Of a stretch of DNA of 64,000 nt, positions 9,281-17,871 are shown one piece after another; positions within the stretch are counted from its first letter, which is position 1; every line of letters starts with the position of its first letter. The stretch spans positions 2,294,001 through 2,358,000 of the forward strand of contig NZ_LJJF01000001.1 of NCBI RefSeq assembly GCF_001625365.1. Direction: 5' to 3'. The stretch is from Streptomyces sp. MJM8645 (GTDB taxonomy: Bacteria > Actinomycetota > Actinomycetes > Streptomycetales > Streptomycetaceae). A program made the translations under genes and the position numbers. The notes below the pieces were generated by a model that was given only the letters and a program-made list of their open reading frames with translations, was not told the DNA's origin and made no database searches.

Positions 9281-10510
9281 ATGGCCCACCCGCTGACCGC
9301 CCTGCGCCGCGCCGCCCACCAGGTCGACGCCCGCACCCCCGAGACCCGCGACCGCGCCCTGGACGGGCTGCGCGCCCTCGCCCTGCTCGCCGTGCCGGTC
9401 GGGCACTGGCTGCTCGGCGGCTTCACGCTCTCCGCCGACGGCGCCCTGCACAACGCGAGCCCGCTCTCCTCGCTCGGCGGCCTCGCCCCGATCAGCTGGG
9501 TGCTCCAGATGCTCGGGGTGTTCTTCCTGGTCGGCGGCCACTCCTCGGTCCAGTCGCTGGAGCGGGCCCGGGCCAAGGGCGTGACGTACCTGGGCTGGCT
9601 GCGCGGCCGGTCGGTGCGGCTGCTGCGCCCGGTACTGGGGGTGACGGCCGTCTGGGCGCTGCTGATCGCGCTGCTGCCCGCGCTCGGCGTCCCCGGGGAC
9701 ACCGTGCGGACCGGCGCGACGCTGGTGGTGCAGCCGCTCTGGTACATCGCGGTCTACCTGGGGCTGACCGCGCTCACCCCGCTGTGCGTGGCGGCCGGGC
9801 GCCGGCTGGGCGGCTGGTCGGCGGGCGTCCTGGTGGCCGCCGTCGCCGCCGTCGACCTGCTGCGGTACGGGCCGTGGGCGGAGGCGGTGCCGTCCTGGGT
9901 CGGGCTGTTGAACATCCTGCCGGGCTGGCTGTTCGGCTACCAGCTGGGCGTGCTGTGGGCGCAGGGCCGGCTCGGCCGCCCGGTGGCCCGGGTGCTGCTG
10001 GTCGGCGGCGGCGCGCTGTTCGCCACGCTGCTGCTGGCGTTCCACTACCCGGCCAGCATGGTCGGGGTGCCCGGGATGGAGCGGACCAACTCGCACCCGC
10101 CGTCCCTGCTGGTGCTGGCCCTGGCGGCGACGCAGTGCGGCGCCGCGGTCCTGCTGCGGGATCGGCTGGGCCGGCTGCTGACCCGCCGTCCGCTGCTGTG
10201 GCTGCCGGTGGTGGCGGTCAACCTCTCGGCGATGACGATCTTCTGCTGGCACCAGAGCGCGATGCTCGCGGTGGCGGTGCCCGGCGCGGCCGGACTGGGC
10301 GCCGTGCCGGGGCTGACCACCGCGCCGGACTCGATCGGCTGGGTGGCCGCCCGGGTGGCGCTGCTTCCGCTGTTCGGGGCCGTGCTGGTGGCGATCGGGT
10401 GGTTCACCCGGCGGTTCGACGGGCCGTGGACGGCCTTCTCCCGGGCCGGGAAGGCGCTGGCCGCGGCGGGTGCGGCGCTGTTCGCCGCGTACGCGCTGGG
10501 CATGGTGTGA
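9281..10510 (+). CDS. Membrane acyltransferase, acyltransferase-3 (AT3) family
   Basis: A 409-residue multi-pass protein with about 10-11 hydrophobic helices. The AT3 signature is present at the N-terminus: RDRALDGLRALALLAVPVGH (His in the first helix), followed by GVFFLVGGHSSVQSLERA and RGRSVRLLRPVL. Such proteins O-acylate cell-surface glycans, lipids or antibiotics using cytosolic acyl-CoA. The start has GAAAGGAG 7 bases upstream. It is co-transcribed with the secreted DUF1023 hydrolase. The acceptor is not predictable. Confidence 0.88.
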   Translation: MAHPLTALRRAAHQVDARTPETRDRALDGLRALALLAVPVGHWLLGGFTLSADGALHNASPLSSLGGLAPISWVLQMLGVFFLVGGHSSVQSLERARAKGVTYLGWLRGRSVRLLRPVLGVTAVWALLIALLPALGVPGDTVRTGATLVVQPLWYIAVYLGLTALTPLCVAAGRRLGGWSAGVLVAAVAAVDLLRYGPWAEAVPSWVGLLNILPGWLFGYQLGVLWAQGRLGRPVARVLLVGGGALFATLLLAFHYPASMVGVPGMERTNSHPPSLLVLALAATQCGAAVLLRDRLGRLLTRRPLLWLPVVAVNLSAMTIFCWHQSAMLAVAVPGAAGLGAVPGLTTAPDSIGWVAARVALLPLFGAVLVAIGWFTRRFDGPWTAFSRAGKALAAAGAALFAAYALGMV

Positions 10511-10535
10511 CCTGCGCCGGAGAGTGAGGCACAGG

Positions 10536-10565
10536 AGGGGCGCGGACCGATCGGTCCGCGCCCCT
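10536..10565 (+). terminator. Terminator of the hydrolase/acyltransferase unit
   Basis: A perfect 30-bp palindrome (arms 10536-10550 and 10551-10565) 25 bases after the acyltransferase stop; as RNA it folds into a very stable hairpin. Confidence 0.75.
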
Positions 10566-10627
10566 TCGGCCGTTCCGGGGCCGGTCCACGGCCACTCCGG
10601 GGCCGCCCGTCACAGGGGTCCGCAGCG

Positions 10628-10644
10628 GGATGCATCCGCATGCG
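10628..10644. promoter_or_regulatory. Overlapping palindromes upstream of the copper oxidase gene
   Basis: GGATGCATCC (10628-10637) and CGCATGCG (10637-10644) are two adjoining perfect palindromes about 120 bp before the oxidase start. Possible operator; no regulator is adjacent. Confidence 0.35.
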
Positions 10645-10763
10645 AACCACCACGCACTGTGATCTCCTGTGACGGTCGGCGACCATCGCTGGACCGCGCC
10701 CGCCCACGGCCCGTCCGTCCGCATTCGCCACCCTCCCCGCCCACCCCCTCCCCGAGGAGATCC

Positions 10764-12695
10764 ATGTCCCCGTCCGCACCGCAGCCACGGCGCCGGGCCC
10801 GCCGCCGACTGTCGGCCACCGCCGTGGTCTGCGCGGTGACCACCGGCACCCTGCTCGCCGCCGTCGGCCCGGCCGCCGCCCACGGCGGGCCGGCCACCCC
10901 CGGCCAGAACGACCTCACCCCGCACATCGCCTCCCCCCGGGTGATGGCCGAGATGCGGGCCGACGAGGTCGCCGCGCTCGGCCCCGAGCACGCCGAGGAG
11001 CACGCCCGGGCCCGCGCCGCCATCCGCGGCATCGGCGACTACCCGCAGACCACCCGCACCAACCGGTACAACGCGCTGACGGCCTCCCAGGCCAGCACCA
11101 ACGCCGGCTTCGACCCGGCGGTGTTCGGCACGTTCAAGGAGTACTTCTCCTCCCCCGACTTCGGCGACCACGTCGCGCTGCTGCCGACCGGCAAGGTGCT
11201 GCTGTTCTCCTTCGAGCGGATCGAGTCCAACCCGGAGAAGGAACCCGCCCCCACCCAGACCACCGGCAAGGAGAACGCCGGCCGGGCCTTCCTCTGGGAC
11301 CCGGCCAAGGGCACCGGCAAGGACGCCTTCAAACAGGTCACCCCGCCGGTCTCCGACATGCCGGACGGCCTCAACGAGCCCCGTCCGGTGCCGTTCTTCT
11401 GCTCCGGCCACTCCTTCCTGCCCAACGGCATGCTCGGCGTCTTCGGCGGGAACCTCGGCGGCAACGGCGGCACCGGCGCCAAGCTGTCGCTGATCTTCGA
11501 CCCGTGGACCGAGACCTGGACCCGCAACCCCGACATGTCGGTCGGCCGCTGGTACCCCTCGGTGGTGACCGGCGCCGACGGCCGGCAGCTGATCATGTCC
11601 GGCCAGTCCGAACTCGGCCACGGCACACCGACGCCGGTGGTCGAGCGCTTCCCCGCCAAGGGCTTCCCCGTCCCCCAGGGCAAGAACGACACCCCGAAGA
11701 ACACCCCGGTGGAGCGCTTCAAGGCCGACGCCCCGTTCACCACGGACTACCCGCACCTGTTCTCGCTCAACGACGGCAACGTCTACGGCTTCGGCCGCCA
11801 GCCCACCGAGCAGTGGAGGTTCGACCCGGTCGCCGAGTCCCGCAGCGACCTCACCGCCCGCCCGGACGGCCGCCCGCGCAACTACGGCTCCGCCGTCATG
11901 CTGCCCGGCGGCGTCAACGGCCCGGACTCCGCCCTGATCCTCGGCGGCGACCGCGACAACCCGAGCACCCTGCGCTTCTCCAACGGCAGTTGGACCGCCG
12001 AGAAGTCCCGCGCCTTCGGCCGCACCCAGGACGACACCCTCCTGCTGCCCAACGGCCGGCTGATGACCGTCAACGGCGCGTACGACATCCGCGACTACGG
12101 CAACGGCCCGTACAACCCCAACGCCGACCTCAAGTACCGCCAGGTCGAACTGCGCGACGACCAGGGCAACTGGAAGCTCGGCCCGGTCCAGCGGCTCCCG
12201 CGCGGCTACCACTCCAACGCCGTGGTCCTGCCCGACGGGCGCGTGATGGTGACCGGCGACGAGCTCCAGCAGCTCGCCAACAACCCGGACGTCAACGGCA
12301 CGGTGAGCGGCATCCCCGGCACGACGGGGCCCGTCACCATGAACGGCACCATCGAGATCTACGAGCCCGCCTACCTGAACCAGGGCAACCGGCCCCAGCT
12401 GGACCGGGCGCCGACCACCCCGGTCGGCTACGACAAGAAGTTCACCGTCACCAGCACCACCCCGGGGCTCGCCGCCAAGGCCGTCCTGCTGGCGCCGACC
12501 ACCTCGACCCACTCGGTCAACACCAGCCAGCGCCACATCGAGCTGCGGCTCACCAGCCGGGCCGGCAACCGGCTGGAGTTCCAGGCCCCGCCGGACGCCA
12601 AGGCCGCGCCGCCCGGCTGGTACATGCTCTTCCTGCTCAACGACCAGGGCGTGCCCAGCGTCGCGCAGTGGGTCCAGCTCAGCTCCTCGGCCTGA
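10764..12695 (+). CDS. Secreted copper-radical oxidase (galactose/glyoxal oxidase-like, DUF1929)
   Basis: Predicted to oxidise a primary alcohol or aldehyde with O2, releasing H2O2. The 643-residue protein starts with an Arg-rich signal peptide (RRRARRRLSATAVV, possibly Tat) ending AAA before HGG. A kelch-type propeller follows, then a DUF1929 C-terminal domain. The copper-radical set is complete by eye: Cys213 (FFCSGH) and Tyr264 (GRWYPS) for the thioether-linked cofactor, Tyr482-His483 (GYHSNAVVLPDG) and His583 (THSVNTSQR) as copper ligands. The nearest known type in streptomycetes is GlxA, but no cellulose-synthase-like CslA gene is next to this one. GAGGAG lies 6 bases before the ATG. It probably shares a transcript with the DyP peroxidase 37 bp downstream. 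Confidence 0.9.
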   Translation: MSPSAPQPRRRARRRLSATAVVCAVTTGTLLAAVGPAAAHGGPATPGQNDLTPHIASPRVMAEMRADEVAALGPEHAEEHARARAAIRGIGDYPQTTRTNRYNALTASQASTNAGFDPAVFGTFKEYFSSPDFGDHVALLPTGKVLLFSFERIESNPEKEPAPTQTTGKENAGRAFLWDPAKGTGKDAFKQVTPPVSDMPDGLNEPRPVPFFCSGHSFLPNGMLGVFGGNLGGNGGTGAKLSLIFDPWTETWTRNPDMSVGRWYPSVVTGADGRQLIMSGQSELGHGTPTPVVERFPAKGFPVPQGKNDTPKNTPVERFKADAPFTTDYPHLFSLNDGNVYGFGRQPTEQWRFDPVAESRSDLTARPDGRPRNYGSAVMLPGGVNGPDSALILGGDRDNPSTLRFSNGSWTAEKSRAFGRTQDDTLLLPNGRLMTVNGAYDIRDYGNGPYNPNADLKYRQVELRDDQGNWKLGPVQRLPRGYHSNAVVLPDGRVMVTGDELQQLANNPDVNGTVSGIPGTTGPVTMNGTIEIYEPAYLNQGNRPQLDRAPTTPVGYDKKFTVTSTTPGLAAKAVLLAPTTSTHSVNTSQRHIELRLTSRAGNRLEFQAPPDAKAAPPGWYMLFLLNDQGVPSVAQWVQLSSSA

Positions 12696-12732
12696 TCCCC
12701 GAACCGCCCCCCAGCGAAGGAAAGACCCACCC

Positions 12733-15054
12733 ATGAGCACCCCCACGGCCACCGACCTGCGGCTGCGCCAGAGCGACGAGATCCAGGGCGACATCCTGGC
12801 CGGCTTCCGGAAGGACAACGTCAGCGTCCTGTTCCTCAAGTTCGAGGACGCGGCGCGCGCCCGCGACTGGCTGCGCCGGCTGGTCCCGCAGATCGCCACC
12901 ACCCGCCAGGTCGCCACGTTCAACGAGGCGTTCAGCGAGGCCAGGAGCGCCTCCGGCGGCGACGACCCCAAGTCACTGACCGCCACCTGGCTGGGCGTCA
13001 GCTTCACCTACGAGGGCATGCGGATGCTCTCCGCCACCGACCCGTTCGCGCAGGCCCCGCCGATCGGCAGCGGCCTGGAGGCGTTCAAGGAGGGCTCGGC
13101 GCAGCGGGCCGGCGCACTCGGCGACAGCGGCGACAACTCCCCGGAGAACTGGCTGTTCGGCAACGGCAGGAACCAGCCGGTCCACGCGCTGCTGAAGATC
13201 TCCGCGGACAGCGAGAAGGACCTCCAGGCGGCCATCGAGGCCCAGCGCATCGCGGCCGCCGAGGCCCGGGTCCTGATCGCCTACCAGCAGAACGCCCAGA
13301 CCCTGCTGGGCAGCCGCCGCGGCAAGGAGCACTTCGGCTTCAAGGACGGCATCAGCGAGCCCGGCGTGCGCTTCTTCGACCGGCCGGACCCGAACAACCC
13401 GGACGAGGTCGAGGGCCACCGGGGCACCCGGATCATCCCGGCCGGCGAGTTCATCTGCGGCGAGGACAACGACCCGTTCAGCTTCCCCAAGGACCAGTAC
13501 CCGGACTGGACGCGCAACGGCTCCTTCCAGGTGGTCCGCCGGCTCGCCCAGGACGTCCCCGGCTGGTGGTCGCAGGTCTCGGTCAAGCTCCAGGAGCTGC
13601 GACTCGCCAAGGCCGTCCCGGACAACGCCACCACCGAGTGGCTGGCCGCCCGGATGGTCGGCCGCTGGCGCTCCGGCGCCCCGGTCTGCAAGCACCAGGA
13701 CCGGGACACCCCGAACGACCCGACCTCCTCCAACGACAACGACTTCGACTTCCGGGACGACCTGGAGGGTCTGGTCACGCCGCTCTGGTCGCACCTGCGC
13801 AAGACCAGCCCGCGCGCCGCCCTCCAGGAGGACCCGAGCCACCCGCCGTTCGACCCGAACGCCCTCGACGGCCGTCGGATCATGCGCCGCGGCACCCCGT
13901 ACGGCTCGCCGTTCGACCCGGCCTCGGAGGGCCCGGGCGGCCCCGACGACCCGCGCGGCCTGCTGTTCATCTGCTACCAGGCGGACATCGCCCGGCAGTT
14001 CGAGTTCATCCAGGCCGACTGGATGGACCAGCCGGACTTCCCGCCCAAGCGCAACCCGGTGCCCGGCAAGGACCCGGTCACCCAGGAGGCCCCGGACGTC
14101 GACTTCGAGAGCCGGGATCCGGGCGGCACGGTCAAGCACACCCTGCTGAGCTTCCAGCAGTTCGTCCGGACCACCGGCTCGGTGTACGCCTTCATGCCGT
14201 CCGTCAGCACCCTGAAGGCGCTCTGCGACGGGCGGCTCACCGGCGGGTCCGGCCAGACCACCGGGCAGACCCAGCAGGGTGGCGGCGGCCAGGCCGCCTC
14301 CGGCAAGGCGTACCCCTGCGACGAGTTCCTCGCCGTCCCGGACCAGCAGCGCAGGGGCGGCCAGAGCCAGTACTGGGTGTTCCACGCCGACCGGTGCCGC
14401 CGGATCTCGGTGGCCGACGGCTCCTCCCACACCGACCGTATGGTCGACGGCGACACCGGGCTGACGGCCTGGACGTGTCTGCAGGGCGTCGGGCGGGTCG
14501 ACTGCGTCCTGCCGATGCCCGACCTCCAGAACCCGGACGGCAAGAGCTGGTACTGGGTGTTCCACAGCACCGCCGGCCGCCAGCAGTACCGGGCCGTCTC
14601 GATCACCTGCGGCGGCGGCTCCACGACCAGCGCCGTGGAGCGCCAGGACCGCGACCTCGGCGCCTGGAACTCGCTCAACGGCGTCGACCGGATGGACTGC
14701 TTCCTGCCCGTCCCCGACCAGCAGCGGGTCGGCGGCAAGAGCTGGTACTGGGCGTTCCACACCACCGGCGGCCGCCAGCGCTACCGGCTGGTCTCGGTGG
14801 CCGACGGCGCCGCGCACACCGACGTGTGCGAGCGCACCGACCGCGAACTCTCCCAGTGGGGCTCGCTGAACGGCCTGAGCCGGGTGGACTGCTTCCTGCC
14901 CGTCCCGGACTGCCAGCGGGTCGGCGGCCGGAGCGAGTTCTGGTGCTTCTCCGGCCAGAGCTACCGCCGGATCTCGATCGCCGACGGCAGCGGCCACCCG
15001 GACCGGCTGGTCTCCGGCGACCGCTCCTGCGACGCCTGGTCCTCGCTGCTCTGA
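12733..15054 (+). CDS. DyP-type haem peroxidase fused to a four-repeat hemopexin-like domain
   Basis: Residues 1-500 form a dye-decolorising peroxidase: GFKDGISEP (GxxDG motif) with Asp205, proximal haem His354 in PLWSHLRKTSPR, and Arg385/386 in IMRRGTPYG. A Gly/Gln linker (about 501-526) leads to four repeats of 62-65 residues whose conserved DC pairs stand at 528-529, 590-591, 655-656 and 719-720. Each repeat runs LPVPD-(Q)QR-GG-YW-F...YR-(I/V)S-ADG...W-SLNG. Four such repeats with a YWxF strand suggest a four-bladed hemopexin-type propeller; that is inference. No signal peptide is visible although the partner oxidase is secreted. The pair suggests H2O2 made by one enzyme and used by the other. 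Typical DyPs are 300-450 residues, so 773 is unusual. Confidence 0.88.
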   Translation: MSTPTATDLRLRQSDEIQGDILAGFRKDNVSVLFLKFEDAARARDWLRRLVPQIATTRQVATFNEAFSEARSASGGDDPKSLTATWLGVSFTYEGMRMLSATDPFAQAPPIGSGLEAFKEGSAQRAGALGDSGDNSPENWLFGNGRNQPVHALLKISADSEKDLQAAIEAQRIAAAEARVLIAYQQNAQTLLGSRRGKEHFGFKDGISEPGVRFFDRPDPNNPDEVEGHRGTRIIPAGEFICGEDNDPFSFPKDQYPDWTRNGSFQVVRRLAQDVPGWWSQVSVKLQELRLAKAVPDNATTEWLAARMVGRWRSGAPVCKHQDRDTPNDPTSSNDNDFDFRDDLEGLVTPLWSHLRKTSPRAALQEDPSHPPFDPNALDGRRIMRRGTPYGSPFDPASEGPGGPDDPRGLLFICYQADIARQFEFIQADWMDQPDFPPKRNPVPGKDPVTQEAPDVDFESRDPGGTVKHTLLSFQQFVRTTGSVYAFMPSVSTLKALCDGRLTGGSGQTTGQTQQGGGGQAASGKAYPCDEFLAVPDQQRRGGQSQYWVFHADRCRRISVADGSSHTDRMVDGDTGLTAWTCLQGVGRVDCVLPMPDLQNPDGKSWYWVFHSTAGRQQYRAVSITCGGGSTTSAVERQDRDLGAWNSLNGVDRMDCFLPVPDQQRVGGKSWYWAFHTTGGRQRYRLVSVADGAAHTDVCERTDRELSQWGSLNGLSRVDCFLPVPDCQRVGGRSEFWCFSGQSYRRISIADGSGHPDRLVSGDRSCDAWSSLL

Positions 15055-15076
15055 ATCGCCCGGCCCTGGCCACACC

Positions 15077-15111
15077 CGCCCCCCGGTGCGCCCCGCGTGC
15101 ACCGGGGGGCG
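15077..15111 (+). terminator. Terminator of the oxidase/peroxidase unit
   Basis: Perfect 13-bp arms (15077-15089 and 15099-15111) with a 9-nt loop, 22 bases after the peroxidase stop. Confidence 0.75.
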
Positions 15112-15130
15112 CGCTGTCGGTCCCCTGCCC

Positions 15131-15142
15131 TACGCTGCGGGC
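15131..15142 (+). promoter_or_regulatory. Leaderless promoter -10 of the MmcQ/YjbR gene
   Basis: TACGCT (15131-15136) followed by 6 bases and the ATG at 15143, without a Shine-Dalgarno sequence. Confidence 0.55.
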
Positions 15143-15490
15143 ATGGTGACGTTCGAGGAGTTCCGCGCGATGGCGCTCGCCCTGCCGGAGGCCGCACAGG
15201 AGCCGACCTGGGACATCGAGACCCTGCGGATCCGCGGCCGGATCTTCGCGATGGGCGCGCCCGGGGGCCGTTCCGTCACCGTCAAGGCCTCCCCCGAGGA
15301 CCAGGCCGAACTGCTCGCCGCCGAGCCCGAGGTGTTCTCCAGCGCGCCGTACGTCGGGCGGCACGGCTGGGTGAGCGTCCAGCTGGACCTGGTCGATCCG
15401 GAGGAGCTGCGCGACCTCGTCGTCGAGGCCTGGCGGCGCACGGCGCCCAAGCGGATGGTGCGCGAATTCGACGTGCGGGCCACTCTGTGA
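15143..15490 (+). CDS. MmcQ/YjbR family protein
   Basis: A 115-residue cytosolic protein of the YjbR/CyaY-like fold. Recognisable family stretches are FEEFRAMALALPEAAQEPTW at the N-terminus, the central strand GRIFAMGAP and the C-terminal RTAPKRMVREFD. Family members are small DNA-binding-like or protein-binding proteins of unsettled function. The gene stands alone between two terminator-bounded units; the ATG at 15143 is preferred over upstream codons because a leaderless -10 precedes it. Confidence 0.82.
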   Translation: MVTFEEFRAMALALPEAAQEPTWDIETLRIRGRIFAMGAPGGRSVTVKASPEDQAELLAAEPEVFSSAPYVGRHGWVSVQLDLVDPEELRDLVVEAWRRTAPKRMVREFDVRATL

Positions 15491-15649
15491 CGCTGAAACG
15501 ACACCGCCGGTTCATGTGAGCCATCCCACAGTTTGGGCGGGCGCGTCACCTCTCCGGGCACCCTACGCTTGCGCAGGGAAGCAGGCAGTCTCATCGCACC
15601 TCCGGGCACCGCCCGAGAAACGGTGACGGGCCCTAAGGGAGTTGGTGCG

Positions 15650-16864
15650 GTGCGCAACCGTCGGCGCTGGAAGCGGGTACTGATCGGGGCGTTCGCGGGC
15701 TGTGCCGTGCTCGCCGACGCCGGCGCCGCGGCGGCCCAGGCGGCCGCCTCCACCGAGCAGCTGGCGATCTCCACACCCCCGGCCGGCAGCGCCGCCTGGG
15801 TCCAGGACCACAGCTTCGACCGCACCCTGCCCGACCCGGCCACCACCACCCCGGCCGCCGCCGCCGCGTTCTTCGCCTCGCTCGCCCCCACCGAACTGGA
15901 CCGACTGATCCGGGACTACCCGCTGGTCGTCGGCAACTTCGACGGCGCCCCGCTGGACCTGCGCTACCGCGCCAACAAGATCGCGCTGGCCGCCGAACGC
16001 GACAGCGCCCGGGCCCGCGCCGCCGACCACAAGCTCGACGCCGACACCCGCGAGCTGGCCGTCTCCCGCGCCAACGACGTCGAGCACCTGCTCGGCCCCG
16101 ACCGGCAGATCCTCGCCTTCGACCCGCGCGGCCGCGGCCTGATCACCGAGGTGTGGGGCGACCTCGCCGACGCCGAGCGGATCTCCGTCGTCGTCCCCGG
16201 CTCGGACGCCGACCTCGGCCACTTCGACCAGGCCCCCGAACCGCTGCGCTCCCCGGCCGGCATGGCCCGCGCCCTGCACACCGAGGAGCAGCGGCAGGCG
16301 CCGAACACCCGCACCGCGGTGATCGCCTGGACCGGCTACGTCACCCCGTCCGGCCTCGGCCCGGACGCCGTCACCTCCCGACTCGCCGACGTCGGCGCGC
16401 CCCGGCTGCAGCGGCTGCTCGCCGGGCTCAAGGAGACCACCCGGCCGGACGCGCCCCCGGCCCTGCTCTGCCACTCGTACGGCTCCGTGGTCTGCGGCAA
16501 CGCCGCCCCCGAGATCCCGCGCGCGGCCGCCTCGCCCTCCGACACCTCCGGGATCACCGACCTGATGGTGTTCGGCAGCCCCGGCATGGGCGTGCAGAGC
16601 ACCAGCGAGCTGGGCACCGGCGTGCACGTCTGGGCCACCCGCAACCCCACCGACTGGATCGGCAACGTCCCGTACCTGGAGGTCGGCGGCCTCGGCCACG
16701 GCGCCGACCCGACCGCCGGCGGCTTCGGCGCCGAGCAGATCTCCTCGGCCCGCGCGGCCGGCCACAACGGCTACTTCACCGAGGGCACCGACAGCCTGCA
16801 CAACTTCGCGGCGATCTCGCTCGGCCACTACCAGGACGTCGTCCGCCCCGCCCCGAACTCCTAA
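15650..16864 (+). CDS. Secreted alpha/beta hydrolase of the DUF1023 family (second copy)
   Basis: From the GTG at 15650 (AAGGGAG 9 bases upstream) the protein has 404 residues: basic N-terminus RNRRRWKR, a signal-peptide segment ending AAAAQA, a DPATTTPAAAAAFFASLAP linker, then a DUF1023 domain with VVVPGSDADLGHF, AVIAWTGYVTP, nucleophile elbow CHSYGS, VFGSPGMGV and LGHGADPTAGGFGAE. It is clearly a paralogue of the 8121-9248 product, sharing the same motifs in the same order, but here there is no acyltransferase partner and no TACCCCGGTAGCAC motif. It ends three bases before the stop of the convergent WYL regulator. Substrate unknown. Confidence 0.86.
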   Translation: MRNRRRWKRVLIGAFAGCAVLADAGAAAAQAAASTEQLAISTPPAGSAAWVQDHSFDRTLPDPATTTPAAAAAFFASLAPTELDRLIRDYPLVVGNFDGAPLDLRYRANKIALAAERDSARARAADHKLDADTRELAVSRANDVEHLLGPDRQILAFDPRGRGLITEVWGDLADAERISVVVPGSDADLGHFDQAPEPLRSPAGMARALHTEEQRQAPNTRTAVIAWTGYVTPSGLGPDAVTSRLADVGAPRLQRLLAGLKETTRPDAPPALLCHSYGSVVCGNAAPEIPRAAASPSDTSGITDLMVFGSPGMGVQSTSELGTGVHVWATRNPTDWIGNVPYLEVGGLGHGADPTAGGFGAEQISSARAAGHNGYFTEGTDSLHNFAAISLGHYQDVVRPAPNS

Positions 16865-16867
16865 TTC

Positions 16868-17851
16868 CTACTCCTGGTACAGCCGCAGGGCGTCCGCCGC
16901 CGCCCGGGCCAGCTCGCGGCGGGCCGCGAGCGGGGCCAGCACCTCGACGTCCGCGCCGAAGGCGAGCAGCGCGCGGACGGCCGCCGGCGCCGGGAAGACC
17001 ATCGCCACCTCGACCCACTCCTCGGCCGGCCCGGCACCCGCCTCCGGCGGCGGCGCGGTGACCCGGCCGCCGTGGATGCGGACGAACATGTCCAGCCGCC
17101 CGCGCCGCACCCGCACCCGGACCGGCAGCTCCTTCGGCAGCCGCTCCACCTGCTCGCGCAGCACCACCCAGGCGTCCCCGAGCCCCACCCCGGCGCGGCG
17201 GCGCACCGCCTCGTCGGTGGTCTCGGCGGCCAGCACCCGGTCGGCCCGGAACAGCCGGGGCTCGCCGTGCAGATCGGCCACCAGGTACCAGACCGCGGCC
17301 TTGCTCACCAGCCCGTACGGGTCCACGGTGTACTCCACCGGCGCCGGCGTGCCGCTGTGCCGGTAGCTCAGCCGCAGCCGCCGGTCGGCGAACACCGCGT
17401 ACTGCAGCTCGCCCAATTCGGGGCCGGCCGCGGCGCCGGCCGCCGGGCCGCTCTGCAGCCAGCGGGCCGGGTCAACCAGGATCCGCTCGGTGATCCGCTC
17501 GGCGGCCGGGCGGTGCGGGGCCGGCAGCGCGGCCATCACCTTGCGCAGCGCCGAGCCGAGCGCGCCGTCCAGCCCGAGGTCGCTGTGCGCGCCCTGGGCG
17601 GAGAGCACGAACAGCGCCCGGGCCTCGTCCGCGGTCAGTCCGGTGACGTCGGTGCGGTAGCCGGGCAGCAGGCTGATGCCGCCGTGGCGGCCGCGTTCGG
17701 TGAACACCGGCACGCCGGCGGCGGAGAGCGACTCCACGTCGCGGTAGATGGTGCGGACGGACACCTCCAGGCGCCCGGCCAGTTCGGTGGCGGGCACCCG
17801 GCCGCGGGTCTGGAGCAGGAGCAGGATGGAGAGCAGGCGGTCGGCCTTCAT
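16868..17851 (-). CDS. WYL-domain transcriptional regulator (HTH_11 + WYL)
   Basis: The 327-residue protein begins with a winged helix-turn-helix (MKADRLLSILLLLQTRGRVPATELAGRLEVSVRTIYRDVESLSAAGVPV), followed by a WYL domain (YGLVSKAAVWYLVADLHGEPRLFRADRV at about 190-217) and a C-terminal WCX region. WYL proteins bind ligands or nucleic acids to control neighbouring genes. It diverges from the 17953 gene, and a dyad CCTGAC-N7-GTCAGG lies between them, so this regulator probably controls both. Confidence 0.9.
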   Translation of the reverse strand: MKADRLLSILLLLQTRGRVPATELAGRLEVSVRTIYRDVESLSAAGVPVFTERGRHGGISLLPGYRTDVTGLTADEARALFVLSAQGAHSDLGLDGALGSALRKVMAALPAPHRPAAERITERILVDPARWLQSGPAAGAAAGPELGELQYAVFADRRLRLSYRHSGTPAPVEYTVDPYGLVSKAAVWYLVADLHGEPRLFRADRVLAAETTDEAVRRRAGVGLGDAWVVLREQVERLPKELPVRVRVRRGRLDMFVRIHGGRVTAPPPEAGAGPAEEWVEVAMVFPAPAAVRALLAFGADVEVLAPLAARRELARAAADALRLYQE

Positions 17852-17871
17852 GGCAGCAGAATCCCAGCAAT

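Noticed and set aside
8048..10510. Apparent 820-residue fusion ending in the acyltransferase
   Set aside because: The first half is an out-of-frame shadow of the DUF1023 gene; the ATG at 9281 has its own GAAAGGAG.
10764..12695. GlxA of a cslA-glxA locus
   Set aside because: The residues fit the superfamily, but there is no cellulose-synthase-like gene beside it and the partner peroxidase has a different architecture.
10404..13007. 867-residue open frame antisense to the copper oxidase
   Set aside because: It is a GC-frame shadow: composition is Gly/Arg/Val-rich without family motifs, and it lies opposite a gene with full catalytic residues.
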